DNA of 14,208 bases from Acetobacteraceae bacterium (GCA_947446625.1 CANFIE010000051.1:1-14208); one strand, 5' to 3'; shown: positions 1 to 7,266, counted from the first letter of the stretch. The notes: generated by a model from the letters alone, not told the origin. Numbers and translations: made by a program.

Positions 1-29
1 AGCGGCGGGTTTTGGCGGGGCGGCGATGT

Positions 30-174
30 TCGGACAAATAGCCGGGGATGCCCCGGGGGGGGGGGGGGGGGGAGGGGATTGGGCCGGAGCGTTGGCCAAT
101 GCGCTTATCGGACAAATAGACCTTTCCCGGGGGAGAGGTGGGAAATGCGGGCGCGAGGCGTTTCGGACAAATGG
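30..174 (+). repeat. Three copies of TCGGACAAAT
   Basis: TCGGACAAATAG occurs at 30-41 and 108-119, and TCGGACAAATGG at 163-174. The spacing between copies is 78 and 55 bases. The sequence just before each copy is also alike: GCGATGT, GCGCTTA and GGCGTT. All copies are in the same orientation. They could be binding sites for a regulator, short dispersed repeats or degraded mobile-element ends. The sequence alone does not decide between these. Confidence 0.6.
55..72 (+). repeat. Homopolymer run of 18 G
   Basis: Positions 55-72 are uninterrupted G, directly preceded by CCCC and followed by AGGGG. Such a tract is prone to slippage in replication and is also hard to sequence, so its exact length is uncertain. 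No supportable open reading frame spans it, so there is no direct evidence for phase variation of a protein. Confidence 0.85.
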
Positions 175-297
175 CAGGCCGGCCCGGTGGCGGGGACTTG
201 GGTGGCGGATGCGGGGTGGAAAAGAGCGGCGGGCGGGGCGCCCGGATATGAACATATTAGGAACTTTCGGATTTTGCAATGATGGCAACGGGATCGC

Positions 298-326
298 TTG
301 CCACAAACTATTGCGATATGGATAAT
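298..326 (+). promoter_or_regulatory. Sigma-70-type promoter for the small gene at 360
   Basis: A -35 box TTGCCA (298-303) and a -10 box GATAAT (321-326) are separated by exactly 17 bases, the preferred spacing. A start site near 333 would leave a short leader with the ribosome binding site GGGAGG at 348-353. The match is good for a housekeeping promoter and stands out in this GC-rich window. Confidence 0.6.
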
Positions 327-359
327 AATTCGGTGCGCTAGGAATCAGGGAGGCTCGTT

Positions 360-680
360 TTGGAAATAGTAGTTTTACTAATCGGGGTTGCGTTGGCCGC
401 CTTGGCCGTAAAGCTTTACCTAAAGAAAATTCGCCGTGACCGATTGATGGCAAAATTTGAAGATGTCTTGATCGTTGATAGGATCATCAAGAAGGAATTT
501 TGGCAGGGTATGACGGCTGAACAGCTTGTTGAAGCTCTGGGAAAGCCAGTTTAAATTTCTCAAAAATCCCTGAAATCGAAAACCATAGAAACCTATAAAT
601 ACGGAAAGACAGGAAAAAACATATTTTATATGCGAGTGAGCGTCGAGAATGGCATTGTTGCTGGATGGCAGCAGAATTAA
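360..680 (+). pseudogene. Small membrane-anchored protein gene interrupted by an in-frame stop
   Basis: Translation starts at TTG 360, seven bases after GGGAGG. Residues 1-20 form one hydrophobic helix (EIVVLLIGVALAALAVKLYL), followed by a basic stretch and a soluble part containing FWQGMTAEQLVEALGKPV. A TAA at 552-554 ends this reading frame after 64 residues. The same frame continues without another stop to TAA 678-680, and its translation (ISQKSLKSKT, ETYKYGKTGKN, VENGIVAGWQQN) is what I expect for the C-terminal half of this family of short alphaproteobacterial membrane-anchored proteins. The full product would be about 106 residues. The family's function is unknown to me. Codon use is AT-rich (AAA, ATT, TTT, GAT), unlike the rest of the window, which suggests transfer. 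The stop could be a real nonsense mutation or a sequence error. The 64-residue product might still be made. Confidence 0.7.
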
Positions 681-710
681 GCTGAAAAATATCTAGTCCT
701 GCTATTGGAA

Positions 711-977
711 TTAGTAGTGCAGTCGGCAGGCTGCCACTTCCAGGCGCTGGTCCTCGGCCTTTCCAACCAGCCGGTAGACCAGGCGGTGTTCGTCATCCAA
801 CCGGCGAGACCACCAGCCTGAAAGGTCGCCTTTCAGAGGCTCAGGCTTACCCAGGCCCTTGAAGGGCTGGCGCATGCAGTCGCGCAGCAACTCATTCAGC
901 CGCTTCAGTTTAGCGGCATCGGTTGCTTGCCAGTGCAGGTAGTCATTCCAGCCATGGTCGGTGAACAGCAGCCTCAC
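711..977 (-). CDS. yoeB: YoeB-family ribosome-dependent mRNA interferase toxin
   Basis: The product is the toxin of a type II toxin-antitoxin pair. In this family the toxin binds the ribosomal A site and cleaves mRNA when the antitoxin is degraded. It has 88 residues, against 84 in E. coli YoeB, and aligns along its full length: the W-DYLHWQ region near the N-terminus, GKPEPLKGDLSGWWSRRL at 43-60, EHRLVY at 63-68 and the terminal CRLHY. The catalytic residues known from E. coli, Glu46, Arg65 and the terminal His-Tyr pair (here 87-88), are all present, so the toxin looks active. The start is GTG (977-975), which overlaps the antitoxin stop by four bases (GTGA). This indicates translational coupling and an operon with the antitoxin upstream. 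Confidence 0.95.
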   Translation of the reverse strand: MRLLFTDHGWNDYLHWQATDAAKLKRLNELLRDCMRQPFKGLGKPEPLKGDLSGWWSRRLDDEHRLVYRLVGKAEDQRLEVAACRLHY

Positions 978-1228
978 GGCTCGATCAGGTCGCGGGGCTG
1001 GGCGTTACCGGCATCGGCCTGGGCTATGGATTGCAACAGCCGGGTAGCGTTCGCCGGGCTGCGAAGGAGATGCACGGTTTCGCGCCAGCCTTCGTATTCA
1101 GCCTCGGACATCACCACCACATTGGCGTGGCCCTGGCGGGTCACCAGCAAGGGGGCGCGGCTGTCCTCAACCTCCGAGAGGTAGTTCGCCAGGTTCTGGC
1201 GGAAATCGGTGAAACTGGCGTGGGGCAT
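974..1228 (-). CDS. yefM: YefM-family antitoxin
   Basis: This 84-residue protein is the antitoxin partner of the adjacent YoeB. The N-terminal half (SFTDFRQNLANYLSEVED, then APLLVTRQG and VVVMSEAEYEGW) is the Phd/YefM DNA-binding and dimerisation fold. The C-terminal half contains ETVHLLRSPANATRLLQSI, the segment that in E. coli YefM precedes the disordered toxin-binding tail. The ATG at 1228-1226 is chosen because GGAGAG lies just upstream and the length then matches E. coli YefM (83 residues). A longer open frame extends upstream to 1426 but would run through the operator. In this family YefM represses its own operon, with YoeB as co-repressor. The operator here fits that model. Confidence 0.94.
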   Translation of the reverse strand: MPHASFTDFRQNLANYLSEVEDSRAPLLVTRQGHANVVVMSEAEYEGWRETVHLLRSPANATRLLQSIAQADAGNAQPRDLIEP

Positions 1229-1246
1229 GCCGGACTCTCCATGCTG

Positions 1247-1270
1247 CTCTGTACGTATATCTGTACAGAG
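1247..1270. promoter_or_regulatory. YefM-YoeB operator, inverted repeat with TGTACA cores
   Basis: CTCTGTAC (1247-1254) and GTACAGAG (1263-1270) form perfect 8-base arms separated by 8 bases. The sequence also holds a full TGTACA core (1262-1267) and a one-mismatch core TGTACG (1250-1255) whose centres are 12 bases apart. The E. coli yefM operator is known to use adjacent palindromes with TGTACA cores at this centre-to-centre distance. The site overlaps the minus-strand promoter, as expected for autorepression. Confidence 0.8.
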
Positions 1271-1283
1271 AGGGGGAAAGCAA
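1254..1283 (-). promoter_or_regulatory. Promoter of the yefM-yoeB operon
   Basis: Read on the minus strand, TTGCTT (1283-1278) and TATACG (1259-1254) are separated by 18 bases and make a reasonable sigma-70 promoter. The -10 box falls between the two TGTACA-like cores, so repressor binding would block it. The leader to the antitoxin ATG is only about 20 bases and contains GGAGAG. Confidence 0.55.
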
Positions 1284-1310
1284 GGCGGCGCCCGCAGCAG
1301 CGCGGCCTGA

Positions 1311-1541
1311 CGCTGGGGCCAGGAGCAGCGGCGCCGCGCCTGGGCGAGCGGCGTGGGCGCCAACGTCACCTGCGATCCGCCGACCTTCCTGCATCCGGCA
1401 CTGGGCCTGGTGCTGTTCGCCACCACCTGCCGGGTGGCGCGCGGCGAGGTTGTGCGCGGCCCGCGGCTGAGCGGCGCCCTACAGCAGGATGCCGAGGGCT
1501 GGCGCTTCGCCGAGTTCCACGGCGCCGCGCCGTCGCCCTGA
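1311..1541 (+). pseudogene. Remnant of a truncated gene, possibly SnoaL/NTF2-like
   Basis: An open frame follows a TGA at 1308-1310 and runs to TGA 1539-1541. Its translation includes DPPTFLHPALGLVLFATTCR and ends in GALQQDAEGWRFAEFHGAAPSP. The closing pattern GWRFAEFHG resembles the last strand of SnoaL/NTF2-like (DUF4440-type) domains, which normally have 120-150 residues. Only about 75 codons remain, with no good start or ribosome binding site (GTG at 1353 is possible but poor), and the yefM promoter region sits where the N-terminal half should be. The simplest reading is a gene cut by arrival of the toxin-antitoxin segment. The family assignment is tentative, and the frame could be a chance open stretch in GC-rich DNA. 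Confidence 0.4.
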
Positions 1542-1557
1542 CGCGGAGCGGCGCCGG

Positions 1558-2739
1558 TCAGGCCGCGTTCAGCCGGCGGGACGGCACGCCATAGACCTGG
1601 TGCAGGCCCTCAAAGCCCTTGAACGGGCATTCCCCCAGCAGCGTCGTGCGGTCTGGCGCCAACTCATGGAACGGCCGGGAGCACACCGTCTCGGCCCGGA
1701 ACTCATCGGCCACGCCCAGCAGTCGCGCTGTCAGGTTCACCGCCGGGCCGATGGCGGTGAAGTCCAGCCGGGCCTTGCTGCCGATATTGCCGTAGTGGAT
1801 GTCCCCCAGGTGCAGCGCGGCGCGGAACTGAATGTCGTACCGGCCCTCGGCGTCCAGCGCCGCGCGGGCTTCCTCCAGCGAGGCGAGGGCGCCATTGGCC
1901 GCGGCCATCTGGGCGGAGACATCGTCCGGCGTGGGGAAGATCGCCAGCAGGCCATCCCCCATGAACTTCAATATCTCGCCGCCATTGGCGCCGATGGCGG
2001 TTTCCATCGCCTCGTAGAACACGTTCAGCGTGGCGATGACCTGCGGCGCCGGCTGGGCGTTCGACAGGCGGGTAAACCCCTTGAGGTCGCCGAACAGCAC
2101 GATGGAGGGGATCACCTCGGCGTCGCCGCGGCGGATATTGCCGGCCAGTACCCGGCTGCCGGCGTTGCGGCCGACATAGGTGGAGAGCACGGCGACCGTG
2201 CCCTCGTTCAGGATGAAGGCCTCCACCACCCGGGCCAGCGGCGCCTGGATCAGCCGCAGCGTGTGGACTTCCTGTTCGGTGAAGCCGCCGGGCTGCTTGG
2301 TGGCGTAGCGCGCCACGCTGTTGCTCATGGCCCAGGTGGAATGCAGCGGGGTGTAGACGGTCTGGATATAGCCGAGCTTCTGGGTGGCCCGGCAGTCCGG
2401 CCGGTCGTCATAGGCGGGGGTGCTGCCATGGGTATGCACCACCAGGCGGCCGGTCAGCAGGCAGGCCTCGGCCGGGCTGCCCGGCCAACTGGTGCCCTGG
2501 CTGAGTTCATCGCGGGAGCCATGCATGCTCTGCGCGCCCAGCGCCTCGGTCCAGTAGGTGTAGCGGCCCGGCATCTCCGGGTGGATCAGCAGCTGGTACA
2601 GGCCCAGCAGGTCCACCGGCAGCCCGGCGGCGCGCAGGCGCTTGGCCAGCTGGGTGGTCAGCTCGGTGATGGACTGGCGCGGCGACGCTCCGGCCATCAG
2701 CCAATTGATCAGGGCAGTGACCCGGCTGGCATCGATCAC
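1558..2739 (-). CDS. Class III adenylate cyclase with N-terminal sensory-like domain
   Basis: The predicted product makes cyclic AMP from ATP. Residues about 210-390 are a class III cyclase catalytic domain. The metal-binding aspartates are Asp218 (LFGDLKGFT) and Asp262 (KFMGDGLLAIF). The adenine-specifying pair is Lys258 and Asp326 (RLDFTAIG), which favours adenylate over guanylate cyclase. The transition-state residues Asn335 and Arg339 (NLTAR) are present. Residues about 1-190 contain a stretch with LLGLYQLLIHPEMPGRYTYW, resembling the GAF-like N-terminal half of many alphaproteobacterial soluble cyclases; its ligand is unknown. No transmembrane segment is seen, so the protein is probably cytosolic. 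GTG 2739 is taken as start, with a weak GGGAAG upstream; ATG 2697 is an alternative without a ribosome binding site. The gene lies 52 bases downstream of lpd on the same strand, with a hairpin in the gap. Confidence 0.9.
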   Translation of the reverse strand: MIDASRVTALINWLMAGASPRQSITELTTQLAKRLRAAGLPVDLLGLYQLLIHPEMPGRYTYWTEALGAQSMHGSRDELSQGTSWPGSPAEACLLTGRLVVHTHGSTPAYDDRPDCRATQKLGYIQTVYTPLHSTWAMSNSVARYATKQPGGFTEQEVHTLRLIQAPLARVVEAFILNEGTVAVLSTYVGRNAGSRVLAGNIRRGDAEVIPSIVLFGDLKGFTRLSNAQPAPQVIATLNVFYEAMETAIGANGGEILKFMGDGLLAIFPTPDDVSAQMAAANGALASLEEARAALDAEGRYDIQFRAALHLGDIHYGNIGSKARLDFTAIGPAVNLTARLLGVADEFRAETVCSRPFHELAPDRTTLLGECPFKGFEGLHQVYGVPSRRLNAA

Positions 2740-2749
2740 AAGGCGGCTT

Positions 2750-2770
2750 CCCGGGGCGGGATGCCCCGGG
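2750..2770 (-). terminator. GC-rich hairpin between lpd and the cyclase gene
   Basis: CCCGGGGC (2750-2757) and GCCCCGGG (2763-2770) form a perfect 8-bp stem with a 5-base loop. On the minus strand it follows the lpd stop and has no U run, so as a terminator it would be weak or Rho-dependent. Its 3' arm on the transcript shares the GGG of the cyclase's GGGAAG ribosome binding site, so the structure could instead lower cyclase translation. Confidence 0.45.
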
Positions 2771-2791
2771 AGGAGATATGCGAGACCAGGT

Positions 2792-4183
<1,392 letters not shown>

Positions 4184-4240
4184 GGGGGTTCCTATCCGGG
4201 CGGGAATGGCGCGGGTTTTGGCCGGAACCGCCGGCCAGGG

Positions 4241-4253
4241 CAAGCAATGCTTG
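4241..4253. promoter_or_regulatory. Palindrome in the lpd/Bug divergent intergenic region
   Basis: CAAGCAATGCTTG is a perfect 6-base inverted repeat around one central base. It sits near the middle of the 135-base gap between the divergent lpd and first Bug genes, where a shared operator would be expected. A looser inverted repeat, GGTCCA (4273-4278) and TGGACC (4298-4303), lies closer to the Bug gene. No regulator gene is adjacent, so any regulatory role is inferred from position. Confidence 0.35.
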
Positions 4254-4318
4254 GCATGGCGGGGCTGGGCGTGGTCCAAATAGCGCAAAGCGGCGGCTGG
4301 ACCGCCAGGGGGAAACGC

Positions 4319-5296
4319 ATGACTGAGCGCCATTTCGCGCATCGCCGCCATTTGCTGGCCGCGGGGCTGGGCCTGCTGGCCGCACCCGCGGTGCATGCCC
4401 AGGAGAGGTACCCGGACCGGCCCATCCGATTCTACATCCCGTGGACGGCGGGTTCATCCTCGGACATGCAGATGCGGTCGCTGTGCGAGGAGGCGGCCAA
4501 GATCCTCGGCCAGCCGATTGTGATTGAGAACCGGCCCGGGGCCAGCGGCACGCTGCATGCCCAGCCGTTGGCGATGGCCCGGCCCGATGGCTACACGCTG
4601 GGGCAGATGCATCTTTCCGTGGTGCGGCGGCCCTTCATGGTGAAGACGCCGCAATGGGATGCGGTGGCGGATTTCACCCATGTGATGCGGGTGTGCGGCT
4701 GGCTGTACGGCGTGGCGGTGAAGGCCGACAGCCCGTGGAAGACATGGGCCGAGTTCACCGCCCATGCCCGCGCCAACCCGGGCAAAGTGACCTTTGCCAC
4801 CAGCGGCATTGCCACCACCAACCACCTGGCCATGGAGGATCTGGGCACGCGGGAGCGGGTGCAGTTTACCCATGTGCCGTTCCGGGGGTCCTCGGAGGGG
4901 GTAACGGCGGTGCTTTCCGGCACGGTGGACTGCATTGCCGACAGTTCCGCCTGGATGCCGCATGTGGAGGCCGGGACCATGCGCTGCCTGTGCGTGTGGA
5001 CCGAGAACCGGGTGGCGAAGATTGGCCAGGTGCCGACGCTGAAGGAGTTGGGGCACGACATGGTGGTGACCAGCCCCTATGGCGTCTCGGGCCCCAAGGG
5101 GATGGACCCAGGCGTAGTGCGGACCCTGCACAGCGCCTTCAAGGCGGCGCTGGAAAGCCAGGCCAATGCCACGGTGCGGGCGCAGTACGATATGCCGGTG
5201 CAATATTTGAGCAGCGCCGACTACACCGCCTTCATCACCCAGCGCGCCGCCTATGAGCGCGACATGGTGACCCGCCTTGGCATCAAGCTGGATTGA
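4319..5296 (+). CDS. Bug/TctC-family periplasmic solute-binding protein (first of three)
   Basis: The product is a predicted extracytoplasmic binding protein of the Bug (TctC-like) family, which captures carboxylates and other small organic solutes. It has 325 residues. The signal peptide has a twin-arginine-like start (HRRHLLAAGLGLL) and a likely cleavage after residue 27 (AVHA/QE). The mature protein begins YPDRPIRFYIPWTAGSSSD and continues with VIENRPGASGT, ARPDGYTL, SGIATTNHLAMEDL (about 161-174), HVPFRGSSEGVTA and VTSPYGVSGPKGMD, the usual order of Bug blocks. ATG 4319 is preceded by GGGGGA. The second Bug gene follows after 10 bases. TctA/TctB membrane proteins are absent from the window, so the partner, if any, is encoded elsewhere; many Bug proteins are orphans. 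The ligand cannot be read from the sequence. Confidence 0.92.
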   Translation: MTERHFAHRRHLLAAGLGLLAAPAVHAQERYPDRPIRFYIPWTAGSSSDMQMRSLCEEAAKILGQPIVIENRPGASGTLHAQPLAMARPDGYTLGQMHLSVVRRPFMVKTPQWDAVADFTHVMRVCGWLYGVAVKADSPWKTWAEFTAHARANPGKVTFATSGIATTNHLAMEDLGTRERVQFTHVPFRGSSEGVTAVLSGTVDCIADSSAWMPHVEAGTMRCLCVWTENRVAKIGQVPTLKELGHDMVVTSPYGVSGPKGMDPGVVRTLHSAFKAALESQANATVRAQYDMPVQYLSSADYTAFITQRAAYERDMVTRLGIKLD

Positions 5297-5306
5297 GGAG
5301 CACGCC

Positions 5307-6266
5307 ATGGACCGCAGGACCCTGCTGGCGCTTGGCGCCGCCACCTTGGCCAGCCCCGCCTTGGGGCAGGCCGGGTTTCCGGACCGGCCGATCCGGCTGA
5401 TTGTCCCCTGGCCACCGGGTGGCTCGGCCGATGCGCAATTGCGCTCGGCGGCGGAGCTTGCCGGGCGGGCGCTGGGGCAGAATGTGCTGGTGGAGAACCG
5501 TACCGGGGCCTCGGGCACGCTGGGGGCGCAGTACCTGCACACCCAGGGCCGGCCCGACGGCTATACCCTGGCGCAGATGCACATGTCGGTGGTGCGGCGG
5601 CAATTCATCGTGCGCAGCCCGCCCTGGGATGTGGTGCGGGACTTCACGCATATCATCGGCATGACCGGCTGGCTGTTTGGCGTATGCGTGAAGGCGGATG
5701 GGCCGATCAAGAACTGGGCCGACTACATTGCCTATGGCAAGGCCAATAAGGGCCGGCTGACCTACACCACCAGCGGCATCGCCACCTCCAACCACCTGGC
5801 CATGGAGGATTTGATGGCGCGGGAGGGGATTGAGGCCGTGCATGTGCCCTATCGGGGCAGCAACGAAGCCGCCGTGGCGGTGGCCAGCGGCGAAGTGCTG
5901 AGCGTGGCCGACAGCAGCGCCTGGGCGCCGCTGGTGGAGGGCGGGCAGTTGCGCTGCATCAGCGTGTGGACCGCCGAGCGGGCGCCGCGCTTCCCGACCG
6001 TGCCGACGTTGAAGGAGTTGGGCTACGACATGGTGGTGACCAGCCCCTATGGCGTCTCGGGCCCCCGCGGCATGGACGCCGGCGTGGTGAAGGTGCTGCA
6101 CGACGCGCTGAAGGCGGCGCTGTTCAGCCCGGCCAATACCGCCGTGCGTGCCCAATTCGACATGCCGTTGGAATATTACGACAGCGCCGCCTACCAGGAC
6201 TTCATCGCCCGCCGCGCGGTTTACGAAGCGGAGATGGCGCGCAAGCTGAACCTGAGGATCGACTGA
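5307..6266 (+). CDS. Bug/TctC-family periplasmic solute-binding protein (second of three)
   Basis: This 319-residue paralogue of the preceding gene keeps the same block order. Its signal peptide MDRRTLLALGAATLASPALG has the RRxLL start typical of Tat-like Bug leaders, with cleavage probably after residue 20. The mature part reads FPDRPIRLIVPWPPGGSAD, then VENRTGASGT, GRPDGYTL, SGIATSNHLAMEDL (about 155-168), HVPYRGSNEAAVA and VTSPYGVSGPRGMD. The PWPPGGSAD pocket loop is closer to the family norm than in the first gene, which has PWTAGSSSD, so the two may bind different ligands. ATG 5307 is preceded by GAGGAG. The stop overlaps the start of the third Bug gene by one base (TGATG), indicating coupled translation. 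A 41-base block is identical to the first gene. Confidence 0.92.
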   Translation: MDRRTLLALGAATLASPALGQAGFPDRPIRLIVPWPPGGSADAQLRSAAELAGRALGQNVLVENRTGASGTLGAQYLHTQGRPDGYTLAQMHMSVVRRQFIVRSPPWDVVRDFTHIIGMTGWLFGVCVKADGPIKNWADYIAYGKANKGRLTYTTSGIATSNHLAMEDLMAREGIEAVHVPYRGSNEAAVAVASGEVLSVADSSAWAPLVEGGQLRCISVWTAERAPRFPTVPTLKELGYDMVVTSPYGVSGPRGMDAGVVKVLHDALKAALFSPANTAVRAQFDMPLEYYDSAAYQDFIARRAVYEAEMARKLNLRID

Positions 6267-7240
6267 TGCCGAACCGCCGTTCCCTGCTGGCGCTGGGCGC
6301 CGGCGCCCTGGTTACTCCGCTGGCTACCCCGGCCTTTGGCCAGGCGCGGTTTCCGGACCGGCCGATTCGGTTCTTGATTCCCTGGCCGCCGGGCGGTGCG
6401 CTGGATGCGCTGCACCGGCAGATGTTCGAGGTGATGCACCGCGACCTGGGGCAGCAGGTGGTAATTGAGAACCGCCCTGGCTCCAGGGGCACCCAGGCTG
6501 CCATCTACCTGCTCAACCAGGCCCGGCCAGATGGCTATACCCTGGCGCATCACCATCTTTCCATTCTGCGGCATCCGTTTTTGACCCGGGCGCGCACCTG
6601 GGACCCGGTGGCGGACTTCACCTACATCATGCAGGTCTCGGGGTTTTTGTTCGGCACCGTAGTGCGGGCCGACAGCCCGTGGAAAAGCTTTGCCGAGCTG
6701 ATGGCGGCGGCCAAGGCCGAGAAGGGCAAGTACAGCTATTCCACCAGCGGCATTGCCACCACCAACCACCTGGCCATGGAGGATATTCTGGAGCGCGAGG
6801 GCGGCGAGATGCTGCACGTGCCCTACCGCGGCAGCCAGGAGGGGGTGACGGCGTTGCTGGGCCGGCAGATCAGCAGCGTTTGCGATGCCGCCAGCTGGCT
6901 GCCCAATGTGGAGGCGGGCGAGCTGCGCCTGCTGGCCGTGTGGAAGCGCGAGCGGCTGCGCAATGTGCCGGACGCCCCCACCCTGATGGACCTGGGCTAT
7001 GGCATGAGCGTGACCAGCCCCTATGGCATTGTCGGGCCGAAGGGAATGGAGCCGGAGATTGTGGATATTCTGCACCGGGCCTTCCGCAAGGCGCTGGAGG
7101 ATGAGGCGAGCCAGGCCATCATCAACCGCTGGGAAATGCCGCGCGAATACCTGGGGCCGGCGGATTACCTGGCCTTTGCCCGGCAGCGCACCGAATATGA
7201 GCGCACGACGATCGCCCGGCGGGGCATCTCGATTGATTGA
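6266..7240 (+). CDS. Bug/TctC-family periplasmic solute-binding protein (third of three)
   Basis: This 324-residue protein is the third Bug paralogue. The signal peptide has the NRRSLLALGAGAL start and a likely cleavage after about residue 25 (PAFG/QA). Recognisable blocks are FPDRPIRFLIPWPPGGALD, VIENRPGSRGT, ARPDGYTL, SGIATTNHLAMED (about 160-172), HVPYRGSQEGVTA and VTSPYGIVGPKGME. It differs from its two neighbours at AHHHLSILRHPFL, where they have QMHxSVVRRxF, and at SVCDAASWLP, where they have xADSSAWxP, so its ligand pocket is probably distinct. Its ATG is taken from the overlapping TGATG, so translation should depend on ribosomes finishing the second gene. It closes the three-gene unit; a candidate promoter for the next gene overlaps its stop codon. 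Confidence 0.92.
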   Translation: MPNRRSLLALGAGALVTPLATPAFGQARFPDRPIRFLIPWPPGGALDALHRQMFEVMHRDLGQQVVIENRPGSRGTQAAIYLLNQARPDGYTLAHHHLSILRHPFLTRARTWDPVADFTYIMQVSGFLFGTVVRADSPWKSFAELMAAAKAEKGKYSYSTSGIATTNHLAMEDILEREGGEMLHVPYRGSQEGVTALLGRQISSVCDAASWLPNVEAGELRLLAVWKRERLRNVPDAPTLMDLGYGMSVTSPYGIVGPKGMEPEIVDILHRAFRKALEDEASQAIINRWEMPREYLGPADYLAFARQRTEYERTTIARRGISID

Positions 7241-7266
7241 CTCTGGGGGGCGGGCGGCCCGATAGA
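7237..7266 (+). promoter_or_regulatory. Possible promoter for the small secreted protein gene
   Basis: TTGACT (7237-7242) overlaps the stop codon of the third Bug gene, and GATAGA (7261-7266) follows after 18 bases. The -35 box is strong and the -10 box is poor. The next gene could instead be read through from the Bug operon, since no terminator is evident in the 61-base gap. Confidence 0.35.

Larger units (their letters stand above)
1..359. other. G-rich intergenic region without a convincing gene
   Basis: I see no supportable gene here. Short open frames exist, but they run through homopolymer G and low-complexity sequence and have no recognisable protein character. The region holds an 18-base G run, three copies of TCGGACAAAT, further G-rich stretches around 185-240 that could form quadruplexes, a short palindrome ATATGAACATAT at 246-257, and a promoter at 298-326 for the small gene that follows. 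Composition changes from very G-rich to AT-richer near position 245, which may mark the edge of an acquired segment. Confidence 0.6.

Noticed and set aside
30..174. The TCGGACAAAT repeats as a CRISPR array
   Set aside because: The shared unit is only about 10-12 bases, spacing is uneven (78 and 55), and there is no leader or cas gene.
26..325. A 99-codon open frame across the G run
   Set aside because: Half of it is a poly-Gly and Arg/Gly-rich translation of low-complexity DNA, there is no ribosome binding site, and its phase depends on the uncertain length of the G run.
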